From positions 186,001-250,000 of the forward strand of contig JACGCK010000007.1 in the NCBI GenBank assembly GCA_014925825.1: 64,000 bases of DNA, read 5' to 3'. The notes beneath the pieces were generated by a model that was not told where the DNA came from, did no database searches, and worked only from the letters and a program-made list of their open reading frames with translations. The stretch is from Pholiota molesta (Eukaryota; Basidiomycota; Agaricomycetes; Agaricales; Strophariaceae). Shown here one piece after another: positions 50,501 to 61,715 of this stretch. Made by a program: the position numbers and the translations under genes. Each line of letters opens with the position of its first letter. The first letter of the stretch is position 1.

Positions 50501-52867
50501 CTATATCATTAGACTCACCTCGTCAACTGAACTCGGCGCTGTCTCGTATACTTGCCTGCTCCCGCCTGCAGATACTGTTGAAGTGGATTCGTTTGGCGGC
50601 GCTTCAGACCAAGATTCAGAAGTAGAACGGACCACAGCATCATGCGCAGTCTGCGTGGTGAAGCTCAGAATGGAGCCATGCGGTGGCCGGGCGCGCATCT
50701 GCTCGAGTGGGGTGGGCATAGCATCGTACTTCAGATGCTCTTTGCCCTTGCCCATGCGAGGTACTTGGAACGTGGTTAGCCTCGCGTCTGGAATTACTGC
50801 GGCAGGGAATGACGATCCAGGAGAATTGGGTGGTGGCAACTCGGCGGAATACAGTTGGTACGTTTCATAATGCCTGACTACGCTAGAACTAGGAGTGGTC
50901 GGCGCGAAGCTGTGGGAAGTAGATGGGATAGAGCCAATCGGACTCAGCGGCGGGGTCAGATCGAGCGCATTTCCCAAGCTTTTTTCTTTGCTCGGCCCCC
51001 TTCTCCATTCGTTTTCGTTCGCCTTCTCTTCTTTGTGCGAGTAAACGAGAGATTCGGGCGAGTACAGGTGTGGGCCTGAAACGGGTATAGGAGGCAACTC
51101 CTTGCGCGAACTATTCCTGCGTGACTCTGCTCGTGACTGGATGGTAGGGAGAGAAGACATCGTAGAAGGGCCTGGGCTAGCAGTAGGGACCCTCAACGAT
51201 CGCATTCCACGTCCGTCATATGGGCTGGCTGGCATGGGTACGAATCCGTTCCTCTTCCGCCTTTGGTTATCCCCAGGAGGGCCTTCAGTAGTAGCGTGCT
51301 GTGAAGGCTTGCGATCTCTGAGCTTCTGCTCTTGTGTCGACAGTAGATCAAGAATCAGCTCCGTACGCCCAGGTGGGGAAGAAGCTTGATTGCCCTGCGG
51401 TAAATCCTTGAACGACACCCACGACACCCCCTTCACGTCTACAAGTCCACTGCCCTCCTTTGGTCTCAAACCGCTAGGCATGGGGATCGACGGAGCTATA
51501 TCAGAATATGGAAGAGCTGCATCGACTAGGGCACCTCGGAGAAGACCTTCCGTCGTCGGCGTTGTCGTCACCATATGCGCATCAGTCATCCCCTTATTAA
51601 GAATTGAGGAACCGTTGGACCAAAGCGGAACCTTCGCTTTGGCCATACCAAATTTGAAAAAGCTGCTGCTCTTCGACAGGGGCTGGTCGGCGTCCAATAC
51701 CTGCGAGATATGCGGTACGGGTTTTCTTATTGTCCACTGACTTCGCCCATATGCCTGACTTTGTGCTCGACCTTGTTCCAGGACGGTGCTCGAACGCGCG
51801 AGAGCGCCATTAGAGCGAGGAGTAGGGCCGGCATCGCTACGCAAGCGCGGACGAGGACAAGGCGCAGGAGTGATGGTACTAGGCGCAGCGAAAGTGTTCG
51901 AAGATCCAGAAGGACGTAGGTTGCGGCGGCGCCAAGGTTGGGTAGGGCGGTTTTCGTCCACATCAGAGGCCGTCCGCGCGCGTCCAAACCAAGACGTCGC
52001 GTTCTGTTGTTGCTGAGGCGCCGGACTTGGATTACGCGGTGAAGTGGGTGGGATATTCCTGTTTTGGAGTGAGGAGTGAGGTACAGCATCGGAAGGGCGG
52101 CGGGGACTAGAGGGAAATTGGAGTGCTTCTGCAGCGGGCGGGGTGGCTTTGATTTGGGTTGGAGCAGGGCTTGTAGCAAAGAACCGGTCATGAACGCGCT
52201 GGAACGCCTCTTGGTCAGTCCGGCTGATATTAAGCGCTGCGGTCGACAATGTCTTCGCGCGTGTACGCGTAGAGGACATCGGGCTTTCCCGTCTGGGGCT
52301 TACAGGGGCGTTGGATGCGTCGGGCGGCGGTGTGGGGTAGATGATAGAGTGAATACCGGATACTTCGGGGATTGGAAGTAGTCCCAACTCATTTTGTGGA
52401 CTGGTGCTCGGCTTCGAGAGAGGAAAATCAAGAAAAGATGTTTCGTCTGCAGTCGTAGTCGGGAAGTCAAAAATTTGCGTGACTCGCGGTACATCCTCCG
52501 ACACAACACGAGTATGCGGCGCAACCTCTTTTATGAGCGCAATGAAATGACGACCGTCGACAAATAGAGGAAGCTGGTTCCCTACGCGAAATTTTGGAAC
52601 AGGTTTTACAATGGCGGGCGATTGCGTAGGGAGTTGGCCTGTATACGGAATTTCGCGTACATATTCGATCGTCATTTGCACCCCATCCGTTATGAGAATG
52701 CCCCGCATGCCCGGACAGGGTGGAATGCTGAAGATATGAGAGATTCTCGACGCTGGAGTAGCCGACGGTAGCTGTGACCGAGCCTGAGCTTGTGGAACGA
52801 CAGGAGTTGAGTCGACTACGCTGGTCTGGAGGGATGGCTTCCTCGTGCGAGCTTTGAAAATGGCCAT
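50501..52867 (-). CDS. Large low-complexity protein of unknown function
   Basis: A continuous frame of about 788 codons starts at 52867 (MAIFKARTRK), preferred over an ATG at 52918 because the intervening residues look like 5' UTR. Only the N-terminal ~130 residues look folded (HIFSIPPCPGMRGILITDGV, PKFRVGNQLPLFVDGRHFIA). The rest is Ser/Pro/Arg-rich with many SPRR, TPP and RRxS patches and is probably disordered and phosphorylated. I do not recognise the family. The frame ends SSVDE-VSLMI-stop, and the DNA at that point reads GAG-GTGAGT, a perfect splice donor. The true C terminus may therefore lie in a further exon on the minus strand, below 50500. Confidence 0.7.
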   Translation of the reverse strand: MAIFKARTRKPSLQTSVVDSTPVVPQAQARSQLPSATPASRISHIFSIPPCPGMRGILITDGVQMTIEYVREIPYTGQLPTQSPAIVKPVPKFRVGNQLPLFVDGRHFIALIKEVAPHTRVVSEDVPRVTQIFDFPTTTADETSFLDFPLSKPSTSPQNELGLLPIPEVSGIHSIIYPTPPPDASNAPVSPRRESPMSSTRTRAKTLSTAALNISRTDQEAFQRVHDRFFATSPAPTQIKATPPAAEALQFPSSPRRPSDAVPHSSLQNRNIPPTSPRNPSPAPQQQQNATSWFGRARTASDVDENRPTQPWRRRNLRPSGSSNTFAAPSTITPAPCPRPRLRSDAGPTPRSNGALARSSTVLEQGRAQSQAYGRSQWTIRKPVPHISQVLDADQPLSKSSSFFKFGMAKAKVPLWSNGSSILNKGMTDAHMVTTTPTTEGLLRGALVDAALPYSDIAPSIPMPSGLRPKEGSGLVDVKGVSWVSFKDLPQGNQASSPPGRTELILDLLSTQEQKLRDRKPSQHATTEGPPGDNQRRKRNGFVPMPASPYDGRGMRSLRVPTASPGPSTMSSLPTIQSRAESRRNSSRKELPPIPVSGPHLYSPESLVYSHKEEKANENEWRRGPSKEKSLGNALDLTPPLSPIGSIPSTSHSFAPTTPSSSVVRHYETYQLYSAELPPPNSPGSSFPAAVIPDARLTTFQVPRMGKGKEHLKYDAMPTPLEQMRARPPHGSILSFTTQTAHDAVVRSTSESWSEAPPNESTSTVSAGGSRQVYETAPSSVDEVSLMI

Positions 52868-53725
52868 GGTCCGGTGCTGTATGTCAAAAAGAATAAGAAG
52901 GCTGCAGAAGATGGGCATTGCGGACTTACGGGGACGCTAGATAAGATCGAATGCAGTCAAGAGAATGAAAGTAGAGGATCAAGTAGTTTTTCTTACATGC
53001 CCTTTGAACAAAGGTGCAGAGTGGCATGCCTCCTGCTCGTCGCGTTATCCGCATTCATCACATCACGAGGAGATAACGCCGTCCGGAATCCCTGACCTAT
53101 ATTCGTAGTCCTGTCCGACACGAGGCGTGCCCACTGTTATGTCAACATTCATAAGCGCTGGATTGTATTGTTCATTCCGCACGGACAAGCTTTTCTGCAT
53201 ACATAAGTCAGCAACGACAAGGGAAAGATTTCTGTGAATAGAAGTGACACACACGCGGAAGCAGGTGGGAACAAAGACGAAGATCTTGGACGACAAAGGA
53301 TCCATTTCATGTTGGAAATACGCGTGTTGCGCCAATGTTGCGCTACTGCGGGTTACATAGTCTTAGTGAGAGGGTCATGGGATGAAACCGAGGGAAAAGG
53401 TGGGGGGAATCGCGACTTTCGTTGGGTTGTGATGATAGTTCGTGTCCAAGTTGAAAGTTTGAATTCCGCTGAATGTTTTGCATCAAACTTGTCATATTCA
53501 CGATTAGTCATGCTGCTGGCAAAGGCACCAGCTAATTTCGTTTTTCAATGCGTCGTAAAACGCCCATAAATAATGAAAACCAGGCGTGTAACTGAGCGCA
53601 ACATGACATAGAATTTGTAAATAAAATGCGAGGCAAATGCGAGGCGTCCATATATAATAAGCATTATTAAATACTGTAAATTAGAATCTAGTCTACGATT
53701 TTTCAAAAGCATTACATGGAAGAAG
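52868..53725. other. Intergenic region
   Basis: This is the promoter side of the 788-codon gene and the 3' side of the thioesterase gene. I see no supported gene. Confidence 0.4.
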
Positions 53726-55152
53726 TCACAGCGTCCTCACGCCCTCTAATCCCTGTCTCAATTTGTCCACAAGTTGCAGGTTCTTCACTCTCTTCTCCTC
53801 TATCTCCGGACCCAGTGCCGTCTCCCACCATCTCTCACCCTCCGGTACGTCACGCCAGCCGCCTTGCAAGAACGTCCTCATCTTGCGTATGCTTCCGCCA
53901 TGGGGCTTCGACAACAGCGCCTGCACTGCCGCCCATTCGGGGTGGGGCGCAGATTGCGAATGGCCTGCAGCACCTGTGAAGCCATTGACCGCGAGCACGA
54001 GTGCCGGAGGTATAGTGATGCGCCCGATTTTGAAGCAGAGCTGGGAGACGACGATGGTGTGTAGTGTAGCGCCGTCAGGCTCGGAGCCTGCGAGGTCGGC
54101 TGCTACAGCCTTCAGCGCGCTTTCTGTCGAGGTGGTAGGGGCGTTATCCGATGACGGGGTACCACTTGAAGGTGATCCTGTAGAGGAGACGTCTTCCGAT
54201 GCTACAGTGTGCAAAGGTACGAGTTCGGTGCGGATGGGATCGTTTTCGGATGGTGTAGTCAAAGCTTTGGCGGTTGATTTCTTCTTCTTTCCATCAGACT
54301 TGCGCACAAACTTTGATATCACGTACAGCTATATAGACGCTGTTTAGGATGCAATACTTAGAGACGTGAAAACGCACTCACCCATTTCTGATCCCATGCT
54401 CCAATACTGCTGCGGACTTCGTACGATGAAAGCATCGGAATCTCGCGAATGAAATGATAATGTGTGGCTGCATCAAGGTGTTAAGAAACCATCATGTCAT
54501 TAGAAATACAACATACCTGCAAGCGGTATCCATCCACCAACTGGGAAGACTCGAGGGAACATCTGAACTGCAGCCTTGAACCGTGCTGAGTCGCAGGTCT
54601 ACATGTTCTCATTCAACGGATGAATGACAATGTAATTCATTGCCGCATACCTTCGCATAGCTGGAGTTACTTAGATGTCCATTGAAATCACAATCGTCGA
54701 GACCTAACACGATATTCAATAATCGAGAAGCGAGTAAAGAATCTACGTCACGCACTTGCCCAAGTCTTGAACGAAACAACCTTTGCGAAAGGGTCACTCC
54801 CAATAGAGGAAATCGAATCCAACCATTGATCTTCGAGCACGGCTTTCTGAGCTGAGGACTTGAATATCGCCCGAAGCAACACCCATCGATGATGCGCACG
54901 TAGAATGATAACGGGTCGGAATATACGGACTGAATGACATATTTCAGCTTTGATGTATTAAACGTCATACAATATGGAAATTAGAAACTCACAGTGCCAG
55001 ACGAGCGGCCACGACCTAATATTCAGAAGAAACAAGACAAAGACCGCAGCCTTGCCTATCTTGGGGACCAGGCTAAGGATATTGGGTATCGTGAGCTTCC
55101 GAGCTACTTCCTTCAGAGCGTCGATGACCGCCACGGCGTTGACGGTATTCAT
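53726..55152 (-). CDS. THEM6-like 4HBT-fold thioesterase family protein
   Basis: The start is at 55152 (MNTVNAVAVIDAL), an ATG preceding an amphipathic helix and a membrane segment (AAVFVLFLLNIRSWPLVWH). Introns follow WH, KTWA, SYAK and GGWIPLA. The hot-dog domain shows GLDDCDFNGHLSNSSYAK, the D-x-D-x-x-x-H-x-[SN]-N pattern of THEM6-type 4HBT proteins, then DSARFKAAVQMFPRV, THYHFIREIPMLSSYEVRSS and WDQKWLYVISKFVRK. Members are membrane-anchored and are assumed to act on acyl thioesters; the natural substrate is not known. A long Ser/Thr-rich insert (about 54290-54110) separates the fold from a final conserved segment (MRTFLQGGWRDVPEGERWWE). The stop is at 53726. Confidence 0.8.
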
Positions 55153-56265
55153 GGTTCCCAGCTGCCACTCGCAGAGGCTTGAAGGCGGCACCAAGAGATG
55201 AAAGAGACTGGAGTACTGAGGCCTGAGCAGATAGGATGATAGGGAAACCTTGTTCAAACATGGTATTTCAGCTGATTTCGATTTTTTGGGGTTACGTCAG
55301 TCCATAGTGTCAGGATGTGAGGCGGACCGGCGCAAAACAACCCGGATGGCCGGCAAACAGCCGGCAAACGTTCATACAGATTCGTTGTTGGTTCAATGAT
55401 GTCTGTCTGCTTTGCTTTGGTTTCTTGGGGACCTAGATTAACGCTCGAGAATGGAATTTGGGCTATATTAAGTTGAATATCAAATGTTTTGAGCGCTCGA
55501 GCCTGGTTCAAATTTGGCCAGACGGGGTCGGCCTGGTCAATATCTTGGGGCATATGTATTGGACATGTCGAATATGACGCACAAATTTCCAAAGCTATTC
55601 ATGACAACGATTGCAATAATAATGGACATAACTATAGAGACATATAGTTTGTAGAGGGCCAGGAAGATCGGTTGGGATGGCAGAAAGACATTAGAGATTT
55701 TCGCTTAGATTAGATTAGATATGAGAAGCACCCCAACCTTCCGAGTTCCAAGGACCAATCGCGAATATTCGCTGTACAAAGCAAATCTTTACCATTCATC
55801 AATTTTAGTTGCGCCTTTTCTACTAGTTAATTTATTTCCATAATTTTACATTGTCTTTCACTCGAAGTTTTTGGCTTTTCTTTTGGCTTTGCTCAAAAAC
55901 AAATCCAGTTTAATTTTTAGTTATTTTTTAGGACCAATTTCGAATACTTAGTACATACCCAACCAATTTTTATATCCAGTATCTATCAATGAATTGTACT
56001 GGAGTACCTGATCACCGAATCTGCATGGAAAAGAGAGTATCAAAAGTTCAATACCAGTGTACCACCACTCTTTCCGGCGAGCGATCGACATTGCCAAATA
56101 TAGGCATCGAAAATCAAAATCGAAGTCAAAATCAAAATCAAAATCAAAAGCAAACCACGATACTTACCCACATACAAAAATCTGTCCGTCTGAAAGAAAT
56201 GCAATCCCTAACCCAAACTCAACAGCCACAGCACCACATCTTCGTCTCTGTACTTCTTATATAAC
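55153..56265. other. Divergent intergenic region with a microsatellite
   Basis: This is the shared upstream region of the thioesterase and ACR3 genes. A hexanucleotide repeat (CAAAAT units with variants) lies at about 56109-56152, within the presumed 5' UTR of ACR3. No other gene is supported. Confidence 0.45.
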
Positions 56266-57803
56266 ATGCAAGACAAGGTCAGCAAGCCAATGTCGTCTGT
56301 TCCTCTTGGGATTGTATCACAGAACGACATCGACGGAAGCCCTGCAAGCTTAGCTTCCGAGTCTGTTCGTCCACCAAGTATGTATCATTTCAGCCTGAAT
56401 CGTTACATCTCTACCTGCATTGACTCTTGTAAAGAACCATTTCAGGAGCTGAGCTTGCAGGATAAACTTCTAACGCCTTTCGTCCTTCTGTCCATGATTT
56501 TGGGGGTTATCATTGGGGAATTCGCCCCTAGCGTCCGAGAGAAGCTCGACACCGCCAAATTCCAAAGCGTATCTCTTCGTAAATCACCTTCACTCTTCTC
56601 ATCTCTATCAGTGGTCTGATCAATAACTTGCAGCGATAGCGATAGGGCTCATCGTCATGATGTGGCCTGTCCTCACCAAGGTGCAATACGAGGCGCTCCC
56701 ATCCGTATTCCGCACCTCAAAGCTATGGAAGCACCTCTTTATATCGCTCGTCCTCAACTGGATCGTTGGGCCCTTCGTCATGCTCGGCTTAGCATGGGCC
56801 ACCCTGCCTGATCTCCCTGGCTACCGCACCGGTGTGATCATGGTGGGCGTCGCAAGGTGCATTGCGATGGTGGTGATATGGAACGACCTTGCCAGAGGCG
56901 ACGCAGAGTATTGTGCGATCCTTGTCGTGGTCAACGCTATCTTGCAGATTGCCTTGTTTAGCCCTTACTCGGTGTTTTTTATCAATATTATTAGCGGCCA
57001 GAATGGTGGCGGTGAGAGAGTGCATTATGGAGATGCTGCTATCTCGGTCTTGATCGTGAGTTTGAGTGTCCATTAAATACCTCACTCATGGGCCAACCAA
57101 CTGATTCGATCTTCTGAATTCGACAACAGTACCTCGGAATCCCACTTGCTGCTGGAATAGTCACCCGATACGGCGTTATCGCACTTACAAGTCATCGCTT
57201 CTTCCAGAAGAGATTCTTGCCCATCTTCTCTCCCCTCTCTCTCATCGGGCTTCTATACACCATCATCGTGCTCTTCGCATACCAGGGACATAGAATTCTG
57301 CACGATATCGGCCCCGTCTTTCGCGTATTCGTGCCGCAGATCCTCTACTTCACCATCATGTGGACGGGCACCTTTTTCTTAATCTACTGGTTCTCCACCA
57401 TAGAGAATAAAAAACTCCATCTGCAGGACCACCCGAATTCGAAGGTCTTTGGATACGAAACGGCAGTGGTGCAGGCGTTTACCGCCGCGAGCAATAATTT
57501 CGTATGTGTTCCCTCATCCTATGTGTTTGAATATGAATCTTGCTCATTCCGTTTCCTTGATGATCATGTCGATTTTAGGAACTGGCGATTGCGGTGTGCA
57601 TCGCCGTATACGGCGTTAATTCGGAACAGGCTCTCGCCGCCACAATTGGGCCACTGACAGAAGTTCCAGTCCTGTTGGGATTGACATGGGTCGCGCTCTA
57701 CTTGAAGCACAAACTTACCTGGGAGTCAAGCGATGGTCCTCGGTCCTCAGATCTTGAAAGTACCAGTGCCTCTAGTGAAGGGAAGATACGCCCATCCTTG
57801 TAA
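56266..57803 (+). CDS. ACR3: Arsenite efflux transporter ACR3
   Basis: Four exons (56266-56578, 56634-57055, 57130-57501, 57579-57803) give 443 residues. The protein is a ten-span carrier of the BASS/ACR3 family that exports arsenite across the plasma membrane. Diagnostic blocks are [35 protein letters not shown], the cysteine motif [20 protein letters not shown] that holds the As(III)-binding Cys of transmembrane segment 4, [34 protein letters not shown] and [18 protein letters not shown]. The exon 1 donor is GTAAAT after SVSL, since this joins in frame to [11 protein letters not shown] as in the family. A second Met at 56290 is an alternative start. Length and motifs are complete, so the gene should be functional. 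Confidence 0.93.
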
Positions 57804-58140
57804 TTTTGTTACTTTGTTCCACTATTCTTTTAGAGAGGTTCAGGATATCTGTTATTCTTCGTCTGTATTATCGTGTTAAACCCTGTTATGTTGTTTTTCA
57901 AATTATACCTTTAACATGCCCAATGTTCGAAAATTTGAATACTTTCCAGAATCGCAAACCTGGATATACATAGTAGAAGTTTAATGATACGCACTGCCGC
58001 CGGCCGGATGTATTTCGAACTGCGGGGTTGGTGTGGGGCAAAAATATACTGTTCGAGCACGTGCCTTTATTACTGTACCCAGGCGGCGGCAAAAGTTCGC
58101 AGCTTGAACTGGTACGATATCCTTCATTTGTCCTTCATTC
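57804..58140. other. Short intergenic region
   Basis: Tandem gene spacing of about 340 bases; no gene is seen. Confidence 0.5.
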
Positions 58141-59693
58141 ATGGCGACCACGACGACCACGACCACGTACAAGGAATCGCCATTACGGAGGAGGATGCGC
58201 ATGCTCGACCGCACACACTCCGACTCGCTGTCGAGCGTTGACACACTAGTATCCGGGGAGGCGAAGACGATGCCAACATCCGACGTAAAGGCGAAGCTCC
58301 AGGAACTGAGCGAGGACGAGATGCCCTCGCCTCCACTCACGGACTACGAGAGCCGCGCCGAATCGAGCGACGACGAACGCTCATCTGGACAGGAGAAACA
58401 GCGACAGTCTAGCCCAAAGCCGAAGCCACATCGCCCGGCAGTGAATACAGCGGATCTACCACAGCACAACGACCGCACAGAGACGAGCCCTATGTCTCCT
58501 AACTCACGGGCGTGGTACGAGTTTGATCTCGCCGTTGTGATAGCACTAGTTTCGCCCATCGGAAATTGGCTTACGGGGACAGACCATATCAAAAACCTCT
58601 TCTTGATCGTTCTCCTTATATTCTACCTACACCAAATTATCGAGAGTAAGACATATCTTAAACGCTCTTTCTACCATTTTTTTGACGAATAAAATTAGTT
58701 CCATGGACGATGTACCAGAAATCCCGCCCACGCACACGACCACCCCATCTCGCATCCGACGCCCCGCCCGAATCTCGCTATGCGCAACTCGCCGCCTCCG
58801 AGCTCCAAAAGTTCGAATTCTTCTTCTTGTTCCTCACCTTCGCCTCTCCGATCCTTGGTGCTATGTTCCTGCGATACTCTACCGCGGCAGTGCTAGGCCC
58901 TGACGCTGTGTCGTGGTTCAGCACCGGGCTCTTCGTGCTGGCCACCGGCATGCGGCCGTGGGCACACTTCGTCGAGCGCGTGACGCAACGCACAGCGGAG
59001 CTGCACGACTTTGTACATTACCCGCCGCCGCTGCATGGTGTGAGCACTGAAGCGCACGAAGCGCTGGAGAAGCGCGTCGTATTTTTGGAGAAGGCCCTCG
59101 ATAAGATGAAGTCAAAGGTCTCTCACACAACGGAAGATGTGTATGAGTACGTCGACGATGCGGTGGATGCCGTTGAGCATGCGATGCGTAAGCAGGAGAG
59201 AAAGTGGGACCGCTATGAAGGCAAGGTGAAGGCGGTGGAGCAGACGGTCGTTCATCTCTCTGCGCGGGCCCCTAGCGGGCCTGCTACCCCGGAGAAGAAT
59301 ATCCGCGGGGCGCTGACTGCTGATGTCCACACGCTCAAGGCTTATTTGCGCTCGGTCATCAGCCATACCATGCCTGCATGGCTCACCTTCCGTACGCCTC
59401 TGTATACAGGCACCTCGCCCAAGTCGCCGTCGTCCACTCACCTTCTCAGTACGCCTCGGCTAAGTGGCAGGACCATTAGCGGGCGCTCGGGGCCTAGCCA
59501 GTCTTCGTCGTCGCCTTCATCCCAGTCTCCGACCCCACTCGAGACGATATTCGAGGAGGGTCCTGTTTCTCCTCGGGGGCATCCGCTCCTGACCAAGCCC
59601 TACCACTTGACATCAGCACTCGTCTACCGCGTCGGATACCTTGCGACTATGCCTATCAGAGCCATCGCGCGGATGGTTCTCAGGAGGTATTGA
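58141..59693 (+). CDS. Multi-pass membrane protein with coiled coil, function unknown
   Basis: Two exons (58141-58645 and 58699-59693) give about 499 residues. The start MATTTTTTTYKES is followed by an acidic, Ser-rich N terminus. Four hydrophobic segments follow: YEFDLAVVIALVSPIGNWLT, NLFLIVLLIFYLHQII, FEFFFLFLTFASPILGAMFL and VSWFSTGLFVLATGMRPW. A charged helical region (VFLEKALDKMKSKV to KWDRYEGKVKAVEQ, about residues 300-370) is likely a coiled coil. The C terminus is Ser-rich and ends in a conserved-looking segment (ALVYRVGYLATMPIRAIAR). I recognise it only as a conserved basidiomycete protein without assigned role. Confidence 0.8.
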
Positions 59694-60345
59694 TTCTTTT
59701 CATCTCGGACATTTCTCCTATTTTTTTAATTTCTTCCTTTTGGTTCATAAATGGCTGTTTGCCTAATTCCTCGGTCTCGGTACATATCCCCTGTATTTTA
59801 CGCGTCAAACGGCACACATATCCATTTTCTTCACATCATTATATTCCCATCCATTGGCATACACACAGACGCATAATTACGCATTATACATTAGCATCAG
59901 TACTCCCTGCGCAGATTGTCTCTATTTATTTTTCTCGGCTCATTGACCTCCTTCCTGTCTCCTGCATGTTGTATTTTTGAGCCTTTGGATCATGCATGTA
60001 CTCTATTTTAAATGAAGATGGTCAATACGACACCTGTAACTGTTTCTCAAATTTTACGCGACCGACGTGAAAATGTTTTGAGAATCCTTGGACATCAATG
60101 AAGTGACCGACCAATGACCGACTCTACATAGTGTGAAGCCCAAAATTGTTGTAATTGGTAGTAAACAAGCCGAGATATTGTAGACAGGTGATTATTTTGT
60201 AATGCAGAGTATGTACGTTTGTGTCTGTCCTTTGAAGAGGGTAACGGATGTTGCGACAAAATGAAGATTGATCATGAGGTACAAGACGACTGAAGACGAA
60301 TATTTGATACAGAAACGAAACAAATTCAGCACGTCCCAACAGCAT
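59694..60345. other. Convergent intergenic region
   Basis: 3' sides of two converging genes; T-rich; no gene is seen. Confidence 0.5.
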
Positions 60346-61715
60346 TCAAAGCATCATAAAATAGCATACCGACAAATACCACGGATTCCAAACCAGACGA
60401 TCCATGATCATGGTCTCTTCCTTCTTCCCATCAAGCCCCAAGCCCGCGCCCATCTTCTGCCGCTCGACACACAGCCCGGTCCCCCTATCCATTGTCCCAT
60501 CTCGAATACACACCACCTCAAAGCTCGCCATTACGGCCTCCGCCCACGCAGCATAGTGCCGCCTGTCCCTCGCGCCCCGTGCTTGCTCCGCGTGCACGAA
60601 CACGCCGGTCGCGTGTCGGCTTGTCGCGCCGCGGCTGCACACGCTCTCCATGGGGACGCCGTTCATGTATCTGCCGACGACGTTCGTCGTCGCTGTCAGC
60701 AGGCACGGGCTGTCGGAGGGCAGAGACACCTTGAAGTTGAAGGGGGAGAATGCGAGTTGCAGATTTTTCTGCAGGCGCTTGACGGGCCGATCGGTGGGGT
60801 CGAGGTACCAGGACTTGGATGCAGAGGAGTTTCCTATTACGTGAAAAGACGTAACAAGTTGTGAGTGCAACGGGGCATGGTGCAGTTGGTTCGAGACCTA
60901 CCTAGGCCTGAAGATAGGAATATGGTGTCGGTGGAGCATGTCGTGGGCCCCTTCCCATGGAATTGCAGGAATGCACAGGAAGATGAGGGGCAGCCGTAAT
61001 GTTGGTCTTGCCAGTGGTAAATTGCAATACTAGCGTCGACGAAAGGCTCTTCCTATAGGTAGCTCGTGAGGACGATTGGAATTGTTAAATTTTTACGCGC
61101 GGAACGTACATCATTGTGTGCTGGATCTGTCTTGTAATAGACTTGCTTTCCTGCTTTTCGCTGAATACAGTCTGACTTTTCTAGGAATGCCGTTCTTTGA
61201 CGCCCAGCAACAAGCAGGCTGCTCGAGCCCGTGGAATGATAGATAGAGGCAGCTTGTTCGACTGTACCCAGATCATAGCCTGGATGCGGAGCTGAAATGT
61301 GTACGTGTCGCGACACGCTCGACCGCCGGGCAGGAACCGCCATAAAGCCCCAGCCTTTCAAATAGGTGCCGCATTGAGTGCTTGTCTCGTATAGAATACA
61401 GTGGTCCTGAAATGACGCAATGTGGTATAACCCTTGCAGCGAAAGTGGGACGGTAGTGGTGGAGCAGTTTCCGTCAACGGCGAGTAAGGATTGCACAGCA
61501 GCTTTCCAATCTTCGCGCTGCAACCCAGCCGGCTGTGCTAGCTGATATGTGAATGGCGTATAGTAGTCGTGGGGGACCGTAAATCCATCCAAACAGGTTA
61601 CAAGCATTTCGAGCGAGGCGGAGCTTTGCAGACATGATGATGGATTCCGCTCGGGGTGCTGATCTCCAAGGAGTACCCTAGTCAAAAGTAGGAGGTTATG
61701 CAGTATCTGCAGCAT
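60346..61715 (-). CDS. Secreted conserved fungal protein of unknown function
   Basis: The start at 61715 gives MLQILHNLLLLTRVLLG, a plausible signal peptide. Three exons join in frame: 61715 to PAHND near 61108, EEPFVDASIAIYHWQDQ to FLSSGLG, and NSSASKSWYLDPTDRP to the stop at 60346. The product is about 430 residues with many cysteines (for example TSTQCGTY, CPSSSCAFL and CSTDTIF), suggesting an extracellular disulfide-bonded fold. Strong motifs are PHPGYDLGTVEQAASIYHST, SLLVAGRQR, HYGCPSSSCAFLQFHGKG, YMNGVPMESVC and HATGVFVHAEQARGARDRR. The His-rich pattern (PHPGYD, QFHGKG, VFVHAEQ) could be a metal or catalytic site, which is inference. I recall similar predicted secreted proteins in other basidiomycetes but no named function. 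Confidence 0.75.

Noticed and set aside
60860..60905. tRNA-like GGTTCGAGACC segment
   Set aside because: No cloverleaf could be built around it; it lies in an intron of the secreted-protein gene.
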